Source of the DNA: Choanephora cucurbitarum
Taxonomy: Eukaryota > Mucoromycota > Mucoromycetes > Mucorales > Choanephoraceae
Assembly (NCBI GenBank): GCA_025331435.1
Contig: JAIWNI010000014.1
Location: 248,001 to 312,000 of the forward strand
DNA length: 64,000 nucleotides
Reading direction: 5' to 3'
The position numbers and the translations under genes are program-made. The notes under the pieces were generated by a model. That model made no database searches. It saw only the letters and a list, made by a program, of their open reading frames with translations, and was not told the DNA's origin. Shown here piece by piece: positions 11,972-24,638 of the stretch (the first letter of the stretch is position 1; the number at the start of each line of letters is the position of its first letter).

Positions 11972-14782
11972 ATGGAGTCTGCTTACAAAGAAAGGTAAAG
12001 ACTACTCCTTGAACCTTTATGCAAGTGTACTTATTTGTTTAGGTTGAAGTATTTTCGGTCAGTGCTTAGTGTTGAAGATGTCGGACAGGATACCAGTGGA
12101 GAAAAGTGGACACCAGTTATTGACATGAAATCGTTTCGAGAAGCATGTTTCCAAGGTAGCGATAACATACATTCACTACAAACAGTATGCAGTATATAAC
12201 GTATATCTATAGGCATACCCGACGAACCCGGACTTCGTTCTCTAGCTTGGAAAGTTTTAATGGGCTATTTACCACCAGACAAAAGAATGTGGGCTAGCAC
12301 TTTGAAGACACAAAGACTGAATTATTATGTATGTCTTGTATATATCAACAGTTTTTCTTTTTGTGACTTATCGAGACCTATTTATAGAACTGGGTTAGAG
12401 ATTTACTGGAAGAACCTGGGGAAGAGCCACCATCAAGTGATCATGTACGTACTATCAAGCTATTCTTAAAAAAAAACTCCGGATATTTATAACCTTATTG
12501 TTTAGCCTTTAAGCACTGAGCCGGGATCAAAATGGGCCGTTTGGTTTCAAGATAATAGCATTTTAGAGCAGATCGATAAAGACGTTAGACGAACTCTACC
12601 TGATTTTGCATTCTTTCAACTACATGTACCTGCAAATCCTTTAAATCCACTTTCACCACCTCCAGCAGCACCATCAATACTAGAAGAGGATTTTAACGAA
12701 TCCGACCCTCTTTCTGCTGCCACTATTTTAGAAGAAGGTCAACCAGAGAAAGAGCCAAAAACAAGACGCTTTTCATTTGGTCTTATGGGTAGACCTCGCT
12801 CTTCATCAGCTGCATCTAGAAAATCACTCAAGCTGATGAACAACACAAGCAATGCTAGCGTATCTATTTCACCAGCACACAATCCTCTGACGACCTCAGT
12901 AGCAACATCAGTATCAGCATCAAATGGACATGCGATAAGCAAGAGAGCACGCTCAAACTCGAGAAGCTCAGTTCGCTCATTTTCTTCAGGCATTATCGAA
13001 TCAGGAACAGACATTATATCTACGCCTCGTAACATTGTTAAGAAATTGTCTACAGCATTTACATCAAAAAACAGTTCTGGCTTTGTTCCTAAATTTAGCA
13101 GTGGAAACATGAGAAAGCCTCTGTTGGAACCTATTTGTCCATATATTCCTACACGCCGTTCCTTGTTTCGACGCATTGCTCATTTGAATGAAGAGATAGG
13201 CAATAGAGAGCATCAAGTCAATGGTACCAAACACATAATCGGCAAACAAGCTATTGATGCAGATAGACAAGTGATGGACTATCATTGGGAGGCAATTGAG
13301 CGCATTCTTTTCATCTATGCAAAGCTAAACCCTGGTGTAGGATATGTTCAGGGCATGAACGAAATTCTTGCACCTATTTACTATGTGTTTACAGCTAAAG
13401 CAGCAGAAGATGATCCTGAATCTCAAGCATATGCGGAGGCAGATACCTTTTTTGTCTTTACTACTTTAATGTCTGATACACGCGACCACTTTGTGCGCTC
13501 ATTAGATCAGGATGCCAGCACTGGAATCAATGCAACTATGTGGCGTATGAGCCAACGACTTGCTTGGTTTGATCGTCCCTTGTTTCGTCATTTGAGCATG
13601 AAGGATATCAAAGAGCAATACTATGCATTCCGCTGGATCACTGTGCTCTGTTCTCAAGAGTGGGATCTTCCCGATGTAATCCGCTTATGGGATTCTGTTT
13701 TGGCGGACCGTGGAATGCAGGAGGGACTAGAAGAAGGGCGCTTTGAATTCTTATTGGATTTTGCTGTCGCTATGCTTATGTAAGTATGCATCTCTCTTTG
13801 CCTGTCTAAACCAAAATAAGGTTTTAATCTACCTAACTCTATGCACGAATAGATGTATCCGTCAAGAACTTATTGAAGGCGATTTTGCAGATAACATGCG
13901 GATTTTACAAGTAAATATACAATCTGACCGATGATGAGCACATGCCTAATTATTTTTTTTTTTAAACAGAACTATCCTATTGATGATATGCAAGTAGTCA
14001 TGAATTCTGCTTATTCGATAAGAGAAGCGCGCCTGCAGGCTATTGCATCAGGCAAAATAATACCTGGAGTTAATGACAGAAGAAGCAACGGCATGATCAA
14101 CATGGACTATAGTGATACATCATCTATCTCATCAACTGGCTCTGGTAGTCGATTGAGGAAACTAAGAGATACTACCGACATGGCTCGTGCAAGTTTGGAT
14201 TCATTACGAAAAGGATCTAAAGAATCTTTGGACGAACTGTTTAAGCGCGGGCTTTACATTGCACGCAATACGAGTGAGGAGCTTGATCGCAAACGTGCTT
14301 CAACTGGCGACATGACACGCAGCTTATCTCAAAGATTGGGCTTTTCCAATTCGCTAGCTAGCAAGATGAAGCGTACCTCATCCTTACGCTCTTCTCACTC
14401 AGAACAGAAAGATATAGAAGAACAAATACACCAAGATTGGTTACTGGCTAACCAATTACATGCTACTGAAAATAATCAATATTATCATACCCAGCCTAAT
14501 ACTAGAACTAGCTCTCTTCCATCAAACTCAAACCAACCTCGTACTAACTCTCTCATTAATCGCTTTTCTCAGTTCGTTTCCAGTAAACCGGTTGCACCAT
14601 ATAAACATCATTCTCTACCTCAAAATGAGCAAGATAATACAACAAAAAAAGCAATCTCTCCTTATCCCCAATCACCCGTTTTATCGAACCCATTACAAAA
14701 CAAGCAAGATAGAGAACAATTAGCAAACAACCTCAATGTGCGTCGAACTGTTGTAGGCGCATATGATAGAGGCTATGTTTAG
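11972..14782 (+). CDS. TBC-domain Rab GTPase-activating protein (TBC1D13-like)
   Basis: Exons 11972-11994, 12043-12155, 12213-12328, 12388-12444, 12506-13779, 13853-13910, 13970-14782; 817 residues. TBC proteins switch off Rab GTPases with an Arg finger and a Gln finger. Both are present: I126, D129 and R132 in IDKDVRRT, and YVQGM near residue 385. The segments GLRSLAWKVLMGYLPPDK, AKLNPGVGYVQGMNEI and DLPDVIRLWDS are those of TBC1D13-type proteins. A Ser/Pro-rich insert of about 165 residues (roughly 145-310) splits the TBC domain between the two fingers. After the domain comes a long Ser/Arg/Asn-rich tail of about 270 residues, probably disordered. Start: the first ATG, in a 23-nt exon. Confidence 0.88.
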
Positions 14783-15383
14783 TATAGTGTTATTTATTGT
14801 GTTTTTTTCTCTTTTGTATCATTGTATAATGTATATTTATCTTCTTATTTTTTAATAAAAAAAACTGTTTATATGATCCTCATACATTAATTGCGATTTG
14901 TACAAACGAGCTCTATGTTTGCATTAGCACATTTGGATGTAAGATCAAGAATGCAGTAAGCAAAAAAAAAAATTATGTTAGGAAATTTAGTTTTCTTCAT
15001 ATATAGCAATTGATATGGATTAGGCTAAAAACTGTGTTTCAGCATACCAAAGTAGCATTGCGCAATAAAAAAAAAGAAGGGAATCAAGGAGAGAGCAAAA
15101 AAGAAAATTCAAACAAGGCAAGCAGTATCAGCAAAAGGATTACCAAAATGAATAAATAGTGTCAATAGCAGTATTCAAAAGGTAATTTAACATTTTTGGA
15201 ATTCCACCCTTCTTTCTCAGGGACAATCCTTTTTGTTTGCACCAAAAATGCAGTGTTCCATGATCGACAAAAGAACAAACGATAGAACACATAAAAAAAA
15301 ACATATAAAAAGGGAACAGGATTTGACAGTTTGGAAAAAAAAATTATCTCATCAATCAATTCTACTTTCTCATCTCATCTAAT
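14783..15383. other. Intergenic region and promoter
   Basis: 600 bp with several A and T runs. The minus-strand open frame at 15162-15359 is low complexity and is rejected. The right end carries a TATA-like box for the secreted protein gene. Confidence 0.5.
15304..15311 (+). promoter_or_regulatory. TATA-like box
   Basis: TATAAAAA followed by GGG, 73 bp upstream of the start codon at 15384, followed by an A/T-rich and then pyrimidine-rich leader. Position and sequence suit a core promoter of a well-expressed gene. Confidence 0.5.
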
Positions 15384-15896
15384 ATGAAGGTAATACACTT
15401 CAGCATAGCAATGCAACATTTACTAACATATATCTAGTTCTCTACCTTTGCCACCTCTTTCGTTGCTGCTGCCGCCTTCTTCGCTTCCTCTGCTCTTGCT
15501 CGCGACAATGATGATATCATGTACTCTCTCGAAAAGAATGACTGCTTCACTAAGGGCGAAACTGTTCAATTCGTCTTTGAATGTGACCGTGACGAGCGAC
15601 TCTATGCTGATCTCTACTACGCCAACGGTAGACGTGTTCAATCTCTTCATCATTTCAAGGTTCAATACTCTCACAACGATCAATGTTATCTTGAATGGGT
15701 TGTTGACAAGAAGTTGAGAGACGGTCGATACTTCATGGAAGTCTGTTCTCAAGACAGTGACAGTGATGATGACTTCAGTTCCGATGATGAATGCTCCAAG
15801 AGTTACAGCTTCGATGTCGTCTCTAAGCCTGGTCGTGGCCGATACAACACTCGTTCTGTTGACGGCGAAGGTAGAATTGGTGGTGCCATTGCCTAA
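15384..15896 (+). CDS. Small secreted protein of unknown function
   Basis: Exons 15384-15389 and 15438-15896; 154 residues. The first exon encodes only Met-Lys. The spliced N-terminus is a clear signal peptide (MKFSTFATSFVAAAAFFASS, then ALA before RDN), so the mature protein of about 130 residues should be secreted or sit in the wall. The mature part is beta-rich, with Cys residues at NDCF, ECDR, QCYLEW, VCSQ and ECSK, an acidic stretch rich in Asp/Ser near the C-terminal third, and a basic Gly/Arg tail. Codon use looks biased toward C-ending codons, and with the TATA box this suggests high expression. I do not recognise a named domain. Confidence 0.8.
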
Positions 15897-17527
15897 TTAT
15901 TTATTCTTCATCACTTATCTTCATTTGCAACTCAAGCATACATCATCATCATTCATCCCTTCATTAAAGCATTTGAATAATAATTATCATACTCTTTTTA
16001 ATCAATAAATCGATTTTTCAAAATTAAGCTTTTTGTCTTTTTAGAATAGTTTGTACCTACTTCAGTGGCTGCAAGGAAGAATGTTTACACCATCTTTTGT
16101 TTGATGAAACAGATGATTTTTGAGAGAGAATAGGTCGAATTCTATAATGTCCTAGTCTTTAAGATGTTTTATCATATCATGTCTTTCACCTCAAGTATAC
16201 TGTCTGATGTCTATATCTTTTTTTTGTCTAGTGATAGACAACTTATTGAGATTTGGCAATTACTTCTTTATTATCACCACTGAGCACTGTCGAATGTCTC
16301 TCGCTTTGGCATACAAAGGATAGCATACCCTTAGTTGCACTTAAATCAACTTTGCTTATGCTTGCATAGAATACTCTGTCTATGTTCTTGGAAACTGATT
16401 TTATTGTTGTCATCTCTCATTACTTACAGATATACTCTCATAACAATTGACTTTTAAGCGTAGACGCGTCTTATAGCCTGACGTATCCTAACCAAAGCTT
16501 GACCCTTCTTTTTTTTCTCCCTGTTTATATGTAGGGGCTTGTCCTGTAAATCCATGTACGAGAGACTGTCTACCTTATTTATGGTTTGATCGACCGGCAT
16601 TATCGGATCCATTTCCATTGTGTTTTATTCATTCTGTATCGCCAAGATGGCCTGAATAGTTTCCTTTTGCCTTTACCCAAAGCATTTTGGTATTAACTAA
16701 TACAAATTGTTTGCTAATCGTTAAAGTCTGAATAAGCCTTTGTAAACTAAAGCTATCTATTTGTCGTTCGTTTATCTATTCTGCTTGTTGCATTCACTGC
16801 TGAGTCTATTGACAAAAGGCTGCATCACTTCATGTGCATTTTCAATTCCAAAACTCTTCAAGAGAAAGAAAAAAGCATATTCAAAAGTCAAACGACTATT
16901 GTATAAGCTCAATACTTTCAGAAATTGTTGTTACCAAGTGGCCAATCCCTCCCCTTTCGCTCTATTGAGGGTTATATGCAAGATGCAAAGACTGTTCAGA
17001 ATAGGAAAAATAACTCCAGGCAAGCGATTTTGTCCGAGTTGATCCAAGGTAAGCTAAAGATAGGCTGAAATTCAAGAGGTACTCAATGAGTACTCATATA
17101 TAGAATATGAAGAATCCACATTTTCAAACACTGAAGCAGACTTAATTGACCCTATTTATCCAATAGCCGAACACATATACAACGAAACAAGCACGCCATC
17201 ATTCTAAGAAGCCTTCAAAAAACACGCTCACTCGTCAACCGTCTAACAAATATATGGTAACTACAGCTTCACTCAAAACTAGACCACTGTACACATTGTA
17301 GCTTCATTGTCAGTTTTACTAGGCAAGTAGCAAAATTTTTCTTTTCACTATGAAGTATATGCACCTTTTCATTAACCATCAAAGTTAACTCATTGAAAAG
17401 AAACCTTCTATAGCCAAGCGCCTGACAGCTAAGTGGAGGTCAGGACACTAGAAAAAAAAGAGTTTGGTCTCTGCTGATTGATCCGGTGGTTTTTTTTATT
17501 GATCAAGAAACCTCAGATTTCTAGAAA
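15897..17527. other. Intergenic region
   Basis: 1.6 kb. A typical AATAAA signal near 16003 follows the secreted gene. A 93-codon frame at 16761-17042 begins hydrophobic, then turns basic, with no motif, no splice partner and no leader tract; I do not call it. The rest is AT-rich without structure. Confidence 0.45.
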
Positions 17528-19041
17528 CTAGTCAACAGCCCGTGGTGGCGCGTCTCTTCTTTTGGGAGAAGATGAGCGTCTCCTTCTCCTTCTTCTTTCA
17601 GCGGGTGATCTCGATCGATGGTCCCTTTTTGTTCTTTCAGTAGGCGACCTTGACCTGCGTTCTCTTTTATGCCTTTCATCATGTCTATTGCTGCTGTTTC
17701 GATGTCTATGGTTGCGGGAATCATCTCTTCTCTTGGAAGCATCTTTCTTGCTAGAATCTTCCCTTCGGCGTGATCCTTCTCTCTTACGAGAATCTGCGCT
17801 TTCATCACGGTACCGACGTGAACGACGATTACTTTGAACACTTTCATCACGACGTCTTCTCTTTCGATCGGGTGATCTTGACCGACGGCTCTTCTCTCTC
17901 GAATGGGATCGTCTCTTCTTTCTCCTTCTGGATTCCTCCTCCTCCCCCTCTTTTTGTTCCTTTTCTACTTCATGGTGATTGCGTTGTTTAGTCTCTACTT
18001 TTTTTGACATTGATTCGCCATGTTCATCAACAAGATCCCATTCACTCTCTTGTTTCTTTGGCTGTGTTGTACGCTGAATACTTGCTAGAAGAGCGATGGC
18101 TCCTTCATGTGAGGAATCAAGTTTAAGGACACGTTCAAGGTGCTCTGCTGCCTCTGTCAGTTTTCGTTGCTGTACTAGACTGTGTGCATGAATTTAGTAT
18201 GTCATTCTCTTTTATACGATCTATAATCCTTCTTGTGGACATATACCTCTCAGCCAAATGAAACCATCCTTCTGGGTATTTAGGATCCATTTCCAATGAT
18301 CTTTTGTAGAATTCCATAGCCTCTTTCACTCTGTTTTGTTTGGTAAATTTGATGCCTTCAGCCACGCTAATGTTGTTCATTAATCAAACCTGTCATTCTG
18401 CCTCCTTTCTGTTTAAAAAAAACTTACGCATCTCTAGCATAGTTTCTATTCTGAATGTCTCTTAATTCCATATAATTTTCCAATGGCTTCAAATCATCTC
18501 CTTCAACAGATCTATCTTTCAATACATCCTCTGAGCTGGAAAAATCAAGAAATGTTTGCTGTCGTACAGCCTTTGAATTAACATTGAACAAGTTGGCCAG
18601 CTTAAGCCACTGGTGAGGATTCATCAGCATGGCATCATCGTGAATATTCGCTAGCCAGGCATTTTTTTCTGCTGCAGACAGAATGATGGATTTCTGGAAT
18701 AACTGCTTGTCCTTTCTTGGAACAGTTTCCGACAATTTAGTTTCAGCTGGTTTTTCAGAACTATACAGGTTGCCAGAAGCTATCTTTTCTCGCTCCTTTC
18801 TTGCCTTTCTTTCTGCTCTACGGCGACTTAAATCATGGGCAGCTTCTTTTTGTACTTGATTTATAGAAGAGCGTAAAGACTGTTTGTTTATGAACTTGCT
18901 CACTCGGTCTTCAAAATCGCCAGAACTATCTAATCCTTTCAAGAAGACAGTGTTGAAAGAGGGCTGATCGGGTTGAGTTGCCTTTCTGTAGAAATAGTGC
19001 CGAGAGAGTGGTGTTTTGGACTCTTCTGTTTCTTTCTCCAT
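17528..19041 (-). CDS. TPR protein with RS-rich tail
   Basis: Exons 19041-18428, 18366-18247, 18179-17528; 461 residues. Seen: an N-terminal half of unclear fold with a basic coil (RRRAERKARKEREK), then two TPR-type helical pairs around VAEGIKFTKQNRVKEAMEFY, KRSLEMDPKYPEGWFHLAE and KLTEAAEHLERVLKLD, then about 160 residues rich in Arg, Ser, Glu and Lys. TPRs bind protein partners and RS tails usually mark pre-mRNA splicing or nuclear-speckle proteins, so a nuclear RNA role is likely, but this is inference. The architecture recalls TTC14-like proteins, although I see no S1 domain. Confidence 0.72.
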
Positions 19042-19655
19042 AGTAATAAAAGGAATTAGTATTTAAGAAAAAGAGAGACAGAAAGAGAAAAGGAGAAAGA
19101 AAAAGAGAAAAGACAAAAACAAAAGCTGTGACTTTGAGTAAAGGCGAGAGTTATACACAACTCAATTTTTATAATTTGCAAGGTGAAGAATTGATCAACG
19201 CAAGTAAATTAAAATGCTTGCTAAACATAAGTCTTGCCATTTCATTCGTGCTAACTATGATGAATTGACTGCCCAAAAAGAACATGAAATCAGTAAGAGA
19301 TGTAGTCATGACTTGCAAATCAAGACATAGACAACCTATAATCGACATTCGATTCTTCTCGGGCATCAAATCAGTACAATTAACTAAATAAGGGCACTTC
19401 AATTAGACTTAATTTGACCACCAGATAGGCTAGCAATAGATTCAAACTTGAAGCCATAAACTCGAGGTAGCTTTTAATGTTAAAGCAGGCACGATTACAA
19501 TCTAGTTTGTACCACTCTAAACTTGCTCCGATTTCAACTTCTTAATCATTACAGAAGCTCTTTTTCTCTTTCTTTCACTTATCTCTGCCCTTCTTCTCCT
19601 CCTCCCCATTCCATTCTTTTTCACTCCTAATTCTTATTTATTGAGAGAGACAGAC
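19042..19655. other. Divergent promoter region
   Basis: About 610 bp between the starts of the TPR/RS gene (minus) and the SH3 gene (plus). Both ends carry strand-matched pyrimidine tracts: an A/G-rich block at 19055-19120, which is pyrimidine-rich on the minus strand, and a CT-rich block at about 19560-19625 on the plus strand. Such tracts sit just upstream of many starts in this window. Confidence 0.5.
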
Positions 19656-22499
19656 ATGCCCACCTTATTGAAAGACAATAGACGCTTAACTGGCTATAGA
19701 GGCGACACAGATTACAATAACCACCAATCACTCTATGACGATGACATGGACGATTACCAGCATTACCACATGACTGGAGATGACGATGTCTATGAAGAAT
19801 ATGATGAAGATCTGGATGATGACCAGCACATCCAAGAAGATCAGGATGACACTGGGTCTGAACTCAGTATTCCTGACCCTAATATTGATTTCAACATGGT
19901 TTATGCACTTCACACATTTGCTGCTACTGTAGAAGGACAGGCTTCCGTTGTTCGTGGGGATGCATTGACTCTATTAGACGATAGCAATTCATATTGGTGG
20001 CTTATTAAAGTCCTAAAGACAGCAGAAGTAGGCTATATTCCTGCCGAGAATATCGAGACACCTCATGAAAGACTAGCACGTCTCAACTCGCATAGAAATA
20101 TTGAGGTAAAATCAACTTATCAGTCAACCAAAGAAGAATGTAACATTGATTGCAACTCTTTCTGAATAGCTAACAAGAAGAGACATTCAAGATGCTTTTT
20201 CTGCACCACCTTCTAACAAACCAAAAAAGACAAAGCGTGTAACACTAGCTAAAGGAGTTCAATTTCAATCTCAAATTATTTATGGCTCGAGCGATGATGA
20301 AGATGACAATTTCGAAGCTGAATTCGAACAGTGGGACGAACGAATGCGATCTGATCAATCTGATACAGACGATATGATCTCTGATGATGAATCAGATGAT
20401 CATTACCAGTATTATAGCGGACAGGAGATAGAACAGCCAATTGATATGTACACTGCTAACTATAGCCAGATGAACAGCAATCCAAATGCTGTTCAGAATG
20501 ACATTCACCCTTATCAAAACGGACATGACGACTCTAGGCCTATTGATGCTGATTCGGACATCATCAATGACACATTCAATCCTCGCATAAGTAAAGAACT
20601 CGAAGATGAGACCATCAAGATTTCACTGACACCTAATATCGCCCGTGGTATTGATGAAAATCCTCGCCATTCCGACAATAACGTTCAATCTAAACTGAGA
20701 AAAGCAGCAAAACTTGAGAGAATTCTAAATGCTGCTTCTGCTGCTTCTTCATCTTCAACAGAACCTTATCTTCAGGAACGTAGAGGCTCTAAAGACAAAG
20801 ATCAAAAGAAAGAGAAATCAAGCATTCGTAAGTTCTTTTCTCGAAAGGACTCTACTAAAGAAAACAAAAAGAACAAAAAGCAACAACAATCAAATGAGCA
20901 TACATTGGAAAGACAAATCTCAATTGAAACAGCCTCTATCAGTTCTCAATCTACTGGTGCTATTTCCATTGAGCGTGATCGATTTGGCAGTACAGATTCG
21001 AATAGCGCTCAGCATTATCAACACCAGCCACATTTACCTGTTCAGTTGAAGATCAATGCTGGCAATATCACTGATTTCGGTGAACTGCCTTATAAGATGG
21101 CCAATGTGCTGCCTTCTACCACTGCCACTGAACTCATTCATCAAGTGATTCAGCATGATCCAAATCAAGAGCCGATGGGTGAACACGCCTACAACGATTA
21201 TCACCTTATTGTCCGTACTTTAGGTGGAGATGAATTCATCTTGGTGCCCTCTGATAAGCCATTGGAGATCTTCAATTCATTGACATCTCATCTGAACACA
21301 CCCATGCCCTCTCTCAGAAAGGCTCGACGTATCTCAGCCTTGATGGGCAGTGACAGTACGCATATTGGAGGTCCATCTCAACATGCGCCTACCTTAGATG
21401 AAGAGGTTCAATTCTATCTGTACTCAAAGACTAAGCGTACAGATGAAGGTGAAATCCAAATCAAGGTATGCCTAACAGAAGAAACACGGGCAGACAAGTC
21501 CATTAAGATTGGATCCCATGTGTTGATCAAAGATGCTATTCCTATCTTGCTTGAAAAGTTCCATATCTTGAATGGTATTGTGGCTGGTATAGAAGACATC
21601 AGTGGACTGCGTTTAGATGGGAATGACGATGTGGTCAAATATCGCCTGATGATCCATCAAAATCATCAGGAACGCTTTTTGGAGTTAGATGAAAAGCTAC
21701 TGGATGTCTTTGGAGAGCAAGTGCCAACAATTCATTATCGCCGACATAGCAACCCTGACAGAGCTTCCATGACAGTCAATATCAACCCACCTCACCCAGA
21801 CGAAACCTTCTTTATCCTTAAGCGAGTAGATCAACCCAAGTCTATTGCTGTTATCCGACAAGAAAAAGGAGAAAAGATTGAAGTACAAGCCAATCATGAA
21901 AAAGAATTGATTGAATCACCAGGTAATTTCCATAAAAAAAATTGCTCTTAAATCAAATGTTTAATTTCTCCTTTTCTTTTCTCTTAAAGAACATCGTCCT
22001 CGTCGTCCCTTAATTCGTCAAGATACACCCATGCCTGTTCGAGAGAACACACCCACAGGTGGTTTTGAAGATACACCTTTACCTAATCGACATATGACAG
22101 CCAGTCCTGAACCTGAACCTGTACTGTCTAACTCGCCTGATTCTGAAAACGATCTTATGAGCCAATTGGATGAAGTCATTGATACCCTTGCACCCTCACC
22201 TACTCAAAAGCGATCTCGTCAAGAAGTAGCTGAATCTATGCTGTTCTGTAATGATTTCGGTATGAATGATATGATGGTCATCATTCGTGGGGCAGCTCAA
22301 AAGATGGAAACAGTCTCAAGTAATAAACAACAAGCCATTCGAAGTGAAATTAGTGATATCTTTAAAGATCCTCAATCAAGACTAGAGCAATTAGAAAAGG
22401 TAAGAGAAATGTGCTTATTAAAGGAAAACCAGAAACTTATCTCATTTTGTGTAGGAATTGGATAGATTAATGAGTGAAGCTGTCAAGGTCTATCAATAA
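19656..22499 (+). CDS. SH3-domain polarity scaffold, Bud14/Tea4-like
   Basis: Exons 19656-20105, 20170-21922, 21990-22399, 22455-22499; 885 residues. Seen: an acidic Asp/Tyr-rich N-terminus; one SH3 domain at about residues 85-145 (VYALHTFAATVEGQ, YWWLIK, VGYIPAENIE); a KGVQF sequence that fits the RVxF PP1-docking consensus, followed by an acidic SSDDEDD patch; a Lys/Ser-rich middle; and two ubiquitin-fold or RA-like segments in the C-terminal half. SH3 plus PP1 docking is the arrangement of Bud14/Tea4, which tether PP1 to cell tips for polarity and actin control. That assignment is inferred from architecture. The ubiquitin-like part is not standard for those proteins. Confidence 0.7.
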
Positions 22500-22672
22500 T
22501 GTATAATAAATTTATGTTTATGAAATATAATATATAGTGTTTTAATTGCGAATGAGATTTGCCTATACAATAAATGAGAGATATACATGGAATAGAAGTG
22601 GCTAGTGGATAAATAAGAAATACAATTTTTTTTGTTTTTATATGTGTTAGAATGAACTAGGATAATGGGAGT

Positions 22673-23134
22673 TTATCGTTTCTTGATAGAGTTGAAATGT
22701 TGTTGAACAATCAATTTTGCTACCTGTTCAGCTTGAGATGCAGAAGTGACAGTCGTATTTGAATCAGGCAAGGTCCAACGAGCATTGAATGCACGCTGTT
22801 GATGGTAAGAAGGCGGTGCACCTGGAGCTGATCTACTTCTTCGTCTGGCCATCATGATAGAAGGAGGCAAGAATGTACTTGTGCGGGCTTTTGATTTCAT
22901 GACTTCGGCTTTAAAGAATTGACGCATCTGTTGATCCAAATCAATAGCATTCAACAGAACATTCATATTCTGTTGACTTGGTAGTACAGTAGGTAGAGAT
23001 GTTGTTCGAGCATGAGTTCGAGATAGTTTGAATTGAAGAGGTTGGCGCTTAAACTGAGGCTTGCTCTCGAGAGTCAGCTTTTTATTGACGTCACGTTCAA
23101 GAGGAGGAAGAGCATGATAGAGTGAGAAAGTCAT
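22673..23134 (-). CDS. Hypothetical protein, basic, intronless
   Basis: Single exon, 153 residues, first ATG. Rich in Arg, Gln, Pro and Thr, with an ARRRSRS basic patch and a C-terminal amphipathic stretch (SQAEQVAKLIVQQHF). No signal peptide, membrane helix or known domain. The reading frame is long for AT-rich DNA and uses codons like its neighbours. It converges with the SH3 gene with about 170 bp between stops. I cannot assign a function; disorder is likely in the first 100 residues. Confidence 0.6.
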   Translation of the reverse strand: MTFSLYHALPPLERDVNKKLTLESKPQFKRQPLQFKLSRTHARTTSLPTVLPSQQNMNVLLNAIDLDQQMRQFFKAEVMKSKARTSTFLPPSIMMARRRSRSAPGAPPSYHQQRAFNARWTLPDSNTTVTSASQAEQVAKLIVQQHFNSIKKR

Positions 23135-24638
23135 GGTGATAAATAAACAAAAGAAAGGTACAAATGCAATAAAAAAAAAGAGAAATTAGGTCCTGTTTAT
23201 ATAGTTTAATTATTTTCCACAGCTGGATCTTTCGTTGTCTATTTTTGGATGTCTTCACCCCTCTCTCTCCCCTCAAATTCCAATTGATTTTGATACAGAC
23301 TAAAATTCTCAAAGGAAGGACCATAAGAGAAAGGCTTTTTGATTCATTTTTTTATAAGGTTATATGCTTAACTGTCTGCTAACATGGTGTACATCTTACC
23401 ATCTCAATGGTTTCTTTTCTACTTGGAAAGATAAATCGATGACGATATAAATAGAATGAAATTCTTGTAACAAGATCACATTGAATAACGCCCAGATGTA
23501 TTTTTAATCAGGAAAAGAGAGTGAATGGTTTTGTTATTTTCTGCCTGATTTCTTTCTATTTCCACTGTTTCAGAATAGTCGTTTGGGAATGTCTTACCTA
23601 TTTGACAGTTGAATATCTAATCTTCTGTTTCAATTGATCTCTTTTTCTCTCTCTCTCTCTCTTAATACTGGCGATCTGGTTACACATGACAAACTTTTAC
23701 ACCATTCTTATACAATAGAAGGAGTCAATATGCATATGAAATGTTACGCATAAGTTAAGATAAAATGTAGGAGCAGAACTACCTTAAATGAAAGTATGCA
23801 AAACATGGCTTTTTATTTCACTGTTATAAAACAATCCATAACATTAAAATACAAAGACGTCAGATAAACATCTCTCTCTTTCTAACAATTAAGCATGATA
23901 CAAAACTTAATATGACGCTTTGATTGGATCATGTTGATAATATAGTAACTTAAGGGGTGTGTTTAAGAGTGAAGGGGAAGTGTTCACATAAATGAAATTC
24001 TTCAAGTAATTTGATACATTTTATCTTTAAGGGAAACATGTTAAATAAGACTTCTTCTTTTAAGCGGAATGTTTAGGCAAGACAACATGATGTTACATAG
24101 TCTTCATGGCGTATTGTTTCTTATCTCTTTTTAAACAAACAATCAGACAGAGAAACCTTTCCTGATTTGAACCTACAAGTGTGTGTGTGTGTTCATGTGC
24201 TCTCATTCCTTGTGTTCACCCGATTGATCTGCTCTTTTTCCCTCTCTATTTTGTGTGTGTGAGTAGAATAATTTACTTTTATGCTATTTGAGGCGTAAAT
24301 CTAGCGTAACGATCCAAGTAGGAGAAGAAAATGTAGTCTAGACAAATGGACAATTAACTAGAAAAGGTAAATGATGTGTTTGTATTTCAAAACAACTTAA
24401 TCCTTTATCTTTTCTAGACTAGTTCTGTGGCAGATGCATGTTGGTCACAGAATGTTGTCATCAAAGGAGAGAAAAGGGGGACTATGTTGATAGAGTCAAA
24501 ATTGAATATGTTCTAGATACTACTTTATCATTTTAACTGTCTTTCATTTTTTTTATAGTTGGACGTGCATTTTTATTTTGTGTTCTGTTACCCCTCTCTC
24601 TCTCTCTCTATTTTATTTTTTATTTTGTTCAGTTTACA
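23135..24638. other. Intergenic region with microsatellites
   Basis: 1.5 kb. It contains a (CT) run near 23646-23662, a (GT) run near 24179-24192, and a CT run at about 24592-24610 that forms the leader of the EMC8/9 gene. No coding sequence is supported. Confidence 0.55.

Noticed and set aside
12739..13176. 145-codon minus-strand frame inside the TBC gene
   Set aside because: Antisense shadow of the Ser-rich insert.
17521..17850. Alternative frames over the RS tail
   Set aside because: Repetitive AG/CT codons make several open frames; only the one joined to the TPR exons makes an RS domain.
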